64,000 nt of DNA. Origin: Bathymodiolus brooksi. Lineage: Eukaryota > Mollusca > Bivalvia > Mytilida > Modiolidae. The translations under genes and the position numbers were made by a program. Below are positions 58,227 to 64,000 of the stretch, one piece after another. The notes beneath the pieces were generated by a model. The model saw nothing but the letters and a program-made list of their open reading frames with translations. It was not told the DNA's origin and did not search any database. Position 1 is the stretch's first letter. Each line of letters begins with the position of its first letter. The DNA lies in contig OY804584.1 in assembly GCA_963680875.1 (NCBI GenBank), forward strand, positions 92,626,031-92,690,030, read 5' to 3'.

Positions 58227-61200
58227 CCCATGAATAATATGTCAAGGACAGCAAAGTTCTTGCCCACTTTGGGCTTAATATATAGGTATTGCCCGGGTCT
58301 TTAACTGACTGAAGTGCCTAGGTGGGATAATGCACCTCAAGCCCACAGCAGGGTGTCAAATATCAATTTTGATATTTGAAAAAAAATTGTGGAGAGGGGT
58401 CTCTAGAAATATCCCATAAAAAATATGTCAAGGACGGCTAAGTTCTTGCCCACTTTTCGCTAAGTCAAAGGTATTGCCTGGGTCTTTAACTGACATAAGT
58501 GACTAGGTGGGATAATGTACCTCAGGCCCACAGAAGGGTGTCAAATACAAACTTTGATATTTGAAAACAATTTGTGGAGAGGGGTCTCTATAAATATCCC
58601 ATCAAAAATATGTCAAGGACGGCAAAGTTCTTGCCCACTTTTGACTAAGTTAAAGATATTGACCGGGTCTTTAACTGACATAAGTGACTAGGTGGGACAA
58701 TGTACCTCAGGCCCACAGAAGGGTGTCAAATACAAACTTTGATATTTGAAAAAAAATTGTGGAGGGGGGTCTCTATAAATATCCCGTAAAAAATATGTCA
58801 AGGACGGCTAAGTTCCTGCTCACTTTTGCCTAAGTTAAAGGTATTGCCCGGGTCTTTAACTGACTTAAGTGCCTAGGTGGGATAATGCACCTCAAGCCCA
58901 CAGCAGGGTGTCAAATATCAATTTTGATATTTGAAAAAATATTGTGGAGGGGGGTCTCTATAAATATCCCATAAAAATATATCAAGGACGGCAAAGGTCT
59001 TGCCTACTTTTAGCTAAGCTAAAGGTATTGGCCGGGTCTTTAACTGTCTTAAGTTTCTAGGTGGGATAATGCACCTCAAGCCCACAGCAGGGTGTCAAAT
59101 ATCAACTTTGATATTTGAAAACAAATTGTGGAGGGGGGTCTCTATAAATATCCCATAAAAATATGACAAGGACGGCAAAGTTCTTGCCCACTTTTGGCTA
59201 AGTAAAAGGTATTTGCCGGGTCTTTAACTGTCTTAAGTGCCTAGGTGAGATAATGCACTTCAAGCCCACAGCAGGGTGTCAAATATCAATTTTGATATTT
59301 GAAAAAAAATTGTGGAGAGGGGTCTCTATAAATATCCCATAAAAAATATGTCAAGAACGGCAAAGTTCTTGCCCACTTTTAGCTAATTTGAAGGTATTGC
59401 CCGGGACTTTAACTGACTTAAGTGCCTAGGTGGGATAATGCACCTCAGGCCCACAGCAGTGTGTCAAATACCAACTTTGATATTTGAAAACAAATTGTGG
59501 GAGGGGGTCTCTATCAATATCCCATAAAAAATATGTCAAGGACGGCAAAGTGTTTGCCCACTTTTGGCTAAGTTAAAGGTATTTCCCGTGATTTTAACGG
59601 ACTTAAGTGCCTAGGTGGGATAATGCACCTCAGGCCCACAGCAGGGAGTCAAATATCAATTTTGATATTTGAAGAAATATTGTGGAGAGGGGTCTCTATA
59701 TATATCCCATAAAAATATGAAGGGCGGCAAAGTTCTTGCCCACTTTTAGCTAGGTTAAAGATATTGCCCGGGTCTTTAACTGATTTAAGTGCCTAGGTGG
59801 GATAATGCACCTCAAGCCCACAGCAGGGTGTAAAATATCAATTTTGATTTATGAAAAAATATTGTGGAGGGGGGTCTCTATAAATATCCCATAAAAATAT
59901 GTCAAGGACGGCAAAGTTCTTGCCCACTTTTGGCTAAGTTAAAGGTATTGCCCGGGTCTTTAACTGACTTAAGTACCTAGGTGGGATAATGCACTTCAAG
60001 CCCACAGCAGGGTGTCAAAATATCAATTTTGATATTTGAAAAGAAATTGTGGAGGGGGGTCTCTATAAATATCCCATAAAATATATGTCAAGAACGGCAA
60101 AGTTCTTGCCCACTTTTAGCTAATTTGAAGGTATTGCCCGGGACTTTAACTGACTTAAGTGCCTAGGTGGGATAATGCACCTCAGGCCCACAGCAGGGTG
60201 TCAAATATCAATTTTGATATTTGAAAACAAATTGTGGGAGGGGGTCTCTATAAATATCCCATAAAAAATATGTCAAGGACGGCAAAGTGTTTGCCCACTT
60301 TTGACTAAGTTAAAGGTATTTCCCGTGATTTTAACGGACTTAAGTGCCTAGGTGGGATAATGCACCTCAGGCCCACAGCAGGGAGTCAAATATCAATTTT
60401 GATATTTGAAGAAATATTGTGGAGAGGGGTCTCTATAAATATCCCATAAAAATATGAAGGGCGGCAAAGTTCTTGCCCACTTTTAGCTAGGTTAAAGATA
60501 TTGCCCGGGTCTTTAACTGATTTAAGTGCCTAGGTGGGATAATGCACCTCAAACCCACAGCAGGGTGTCAAATATCAATTTTGATATTTGAAAAAATATT
60601 GTGGAGGAGGGTCTCTATAAATATCCCATAAAAATATGTCAAGGACGGCAATGTTCTTGCCCACTTTTGGCTAGGTTAAAGGTATTGCCCGGGTCTTTAA
60701 CTGACTTAAGTACCTAGGTGGGATAATGCACTTCAAGCCCAAAGCAGGGTGTCAAATACCAACTTTGATATTTGAAAACAAATTGTGGGAGGGGGTCTCT
60801 ATAAATATCCCATAAAAAATATGTCAAGGACGGCAAAGTTCTTGCCCACTTTTGACTAAGTTAAAGGTATTTCCCGGGACTTTAACTGACTTAAGTGCCT
60901 AGGTGGGATAATGCACCTCAGGCCCACAGCAGGGAGTCAAATATCAATTTTGATATTTGAAGAAATATTGTGGAGAGGGGTCTCTATAAATATCCCATAA
61001 AAACATGAAGGGCGGCAAAGTTCTTGCCCACCTTTAGCTAGGTTAAAGATATTACCCGTGTCTTTAACTGACTTAAGTACCTAGGTGGGATAATGCACTT
61101 CAAGCCCACAGCAGGGTGTCAAATATCAATTTTGATATTTGAAAAAAAATTGTGGAGGGGGGTCTCTATAAATATCCCATAAAAAATATGTCAAGAACGG

Positions 61201-63431
61201 CAAAGTTCTTGCCCACTTTTAGATAATTTGAAGGTATTGCCCGGGACTTTAACTGACTTAAGTGCCTAGGTGGGATAATGCACCTCAGGCCCACAGCAGG
61301 GTGTCAAATACCAACTTTGATATTTGAAAACAAATTGTGGGAGGGGGTCTCTATAAATATCCCATAAAAAATATGTCAAGGACGGCAAAGTGTTGGCCCA
61401 CTTTTGACTAAGTTAAAGGTATTTCCCGTGATTTTAACGGACTTAAGTGCCTAGGTGGGATAATGCACCTCAGGCCCACAGCAGGGAGTCAAATATCAAT
61501 TTTGATATTTGAAGAAATATTGTGGAGAGGGGTCTCTATAAATATCCCATAAAAATATGAAGGGCGGCAAAGTTCTTGCCCACTTTTAGCTAGGTTATAG
61601 ATATTGCCCGGGTCTTTAACTGATTTAAGTGCCTAGGTGAGATAATGCACCTCAAGCCCACAGCAGGGTGTCAAATATCAATTTTGATATTTGAAAAAAT
61701 ATTGTGGAGGGGGGTCTCTATAAATATCCCATAAAAATATGTCAAGGACGGCAAAGTTCTTGCCCACTTTTGGCTAAGTTAAAGGCATTGCCCGGGTCTT
61801 TAACTGACTTAAGTACCTAGGTGGGATAATGCACTTCAAGCCCACAGCAGGGTGTCAAATACCAACTTTGATATTTGAAAACAAATTGTTGGAGGGGGTC
61901 TCTATAAATATCCCATAAAAAATATGTCAAGGACGGCAAAGTTCTTGCCCACTTTTGACTAAGTTAAAGGTATTTCCCGGGACTTTAACTGACTTAAGTG
62001 CCTAGGTGGGATAATGCACCTCAGGCCCACAGCAGGGTGTCAAATATCAATTTTGATATTTGAAGAAATATTGTGGAGAGGGGTCTCTATAAATATCCCA
62101 TAAAAACATGAAGGGCGGCAAAGTTCTTGCCCACCTTTAGCTAGGTTAAAGATATTGCCCGTGTCTTTAACTGACTTAAGTGCCTAGGTGGGATAATGCA
62201 CCTCAAGCCCCCATCAGGGTGTCAAATATCAATTTTGATATTTGAAAAAATATTGTGGAGAGGGGTCTCTATAAATATCCCATAAAAATATATCAAGGAC
62301 GGCAAAGTTCTTGCCTACTTTTAGCTAAGCTAAAGGTATTGGCCGGGTCTTTAACTGACTTAAGTTTCTAGGTGGGATAATGCACCTCAAGCCCACAGGA
62401 GGGTGTCAAATATCAACTTTGATATTTGAAAACAAATTGTGAAGAGGGGTCTCTATAAATATCCCATAAAAATATGTCAAGGACGGCAAAGTTATTGCCC
62501 ACTTTTGGCTAAGTTAAAGGTATTGCCCGGGTCTTTAACTGACTTAAGTGCCTAGGTGGGATAATGCACTTCAAGCCCACAGCTGGGAATCAAATATCAA
62601 TTTTGATATTTGAAATAAAATTGTGGAGGGGGATCTCTATTAATATCCCATGAAAAATATCTCAAGGAAGGCAAAGTTCTTCCCCACTTTGGGCTTAGGT
62701 TAAAGGTATTGCCCGGGTCTTTAACTGACTTAAGTGCCTAGGTGGGATAATGCCCCTCAAGCCCACAGCAGGGTGTCAAATATCAATTTTGTTATTTGAA
62801 AACAAATTGTGGATGGGGGGACTCTATAAATATCCAATAAAAAATATATCAAGGAAGGCAAAGTTCTTGCCCACTTTGGGCTTAAGTTAAAGGTATTGCC
62901 CGATTCGTTAACTGACTTAAGTGCCTAGGTGGGATAATGCACCTCAAGCCCACAGCAGGGTGTTAAATTACAGCCTTGATATTTGGATTTGGGGGTCCCT
63001 ATGCATATCCCATGAAAAAGTACCGAAGGACGGCAAAGTTCTTTTCCACTTAGGGTTTAAGTCAAAGGTATTGCTCGGGTCTTTAACTGACTTAAATGCC
63101 TAGGTGGGATAATGCACATCAAGGCCACAGCAGTGTGTCAAATATCAACCTTGATATTTGGATTGGTGGGGGGACCCTTTACATATTCCATGAAAAATTA
63201 CCGAAGGACGGCAAAGTTCTTTGCCACTCGGGGTTTATGTTGAAGGTATAGCCCGGGCCTTTAACTGACTTAAGTGCCTAGGTGGGATAATGGGATAATG
63301 CACCTCAAGCCCACAGCAGGGTGTCAAATATCAACTTTGATATTTGGATTTTGAGGGGGGACCCTACTGCCACTTGGGGTTTAAATCAAAAGTATTGCCT
63401 GGGCCTTTACCTGACTTAAGTGCATTGGTGA
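58227..63431 (-). repeat. Reverse-oriented satellite array, right of element copy 2
   Basis: About 28 monomers, 3129 bp longer than the matching array at 36090-38165, which is 17 monomers of 184 bp. The inner and outer few monomers match those of the first array. The extra units form higher-order blocks, such as the TTTCCCGTGATTTTAACGG variant at about 59580, 60318 and 61425. The outer end is the same truncated monomer, TTAAGTGCATTGGTGAATT. Confidence 0.95.
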
Positions 63432-64000
63432 ATTAAATTAGTTGTTTGACACCTTTAAATACACAATTTAAAAATAAATAGATAAAACAAAATAATATTA
63501 TTTATTAGATAAATGTTATACGCACATGCAGGGTTTATATTTTGTTTATTTTGATAATATGTATTGCCATATTTTTTTGATGATCTATATTTACATTTTT
63601 TTGTAGATTGATGAGACGTCTTCATGTGAACGGGGAATCTTAGGACTTTATTTTGTTTGACAAAGCGCTGGCAAATCCAAATTATATATCGGTTTACATG
63701 AAAGTATATTATTTGTTTACGCTGTGTTTGTTTAAAGTTGGCCGACTGTTTTCTAAGCTCGCTATCCCTAAATATATGTTTGTCTTTGTTATTAAGCTCA
63801 GTAAAGAGAAGACATATTATATGTACGGGTGAACATGGGAAATAGAACATAAAATGTATTGTCTTTTACTCACATGAGTGTCTGTGTGAGATTCTGCGCC
63901 TTATTTCCACTGTAGTTTGTCAAATGTCTACTTTGTATTGTGGAGGAGGGAGGGGGTCCAGAAATATTTCCTGTATGCCCGGATGTCGATTCAATGTGTT
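63432..64000. other. AT-rich unique flank, second copy, cut by window end
   Basis: Nearly identical to 38166-38734; differences include TTGCCATA for TTGCTATA and GTTGGCCGAC for GTTGACCGAC. It shows that the duplication includes sequence beyond the satellite. The right-hand limit lies outside the window. Confidence 0.85.

Overview
The window is eukaryotic, invertebrate DNA and probably comes from a bivalve mollusc. It has long satellite arrays, a 5'-truncated LINE, a tRNA-derived SINE, a Tc1-like relic and a repeat I associate (from memory) with mussel genomes. I see no host protein-coding gene. The taxon is an inference.

Layout. 1-29060: satellite of about 184 bp in forward orientation, roughly 158 monomers, with nested recent multi-kb duplications in the first 14 kb. 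29061-36089: a 7.0-kb Polinton/Maverick-like (adintovirus-like) element with inverted termini of about 440 bp. 36090-38165: the same satellite in the opposite orientation. 38166-44140: AT-rich sequence with a SINE, a Tc1-like relic, a dispersed repeat, a 56-61-bp minisatellite and a palindromic MITE-like hairpin. 44143-46934: LINE on the minus strand. 46935-51205: forward satellite. 51206-58226: second copy of the 7.0-kb element. 58227-63431: reverse satellite. 63432-64000: second copy of the unique flank found at 38166-38734.

The element genes all lie on the minus strand and are tightly packed, often overlapping. The order is: packaging ATPase, small basic protein with a hydrophobic tail, 229-aa basic C-terminal protein, retroviral-type DDE integrase, small membrane protein, penton-like minor capsid protein, pX/pVI-like core protein, double-jelly-roll major capsid-like protein, adenain-like cysteine protease. 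This is a virion-morphogenesis plus integration set. There is no room for a protein-primed DNA polymerase B. Most genes carry one or more stops or frameshifts. Both copies share nearly all of these and also share the same right-hand flank, so the second copy arose by segmental duplication of an already broken element, not by a new insertion.

The most unusual point is the join between element and satellite. At both ends the terminal inverted repeat passes without a break into the satellite monomer, and the arrays run in opposite directions away from the core. Each locus is therefore satellite(+) - TIR - core - TIR' - satellite(-), a very large inverted repeat. The TIRs also hold a dense cluster of CRE-like (TGACGTCA) and ETS-like (CCGGAAG) sites. 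I ran no searches; family names rest on motifs read by eye and on general knowledge.
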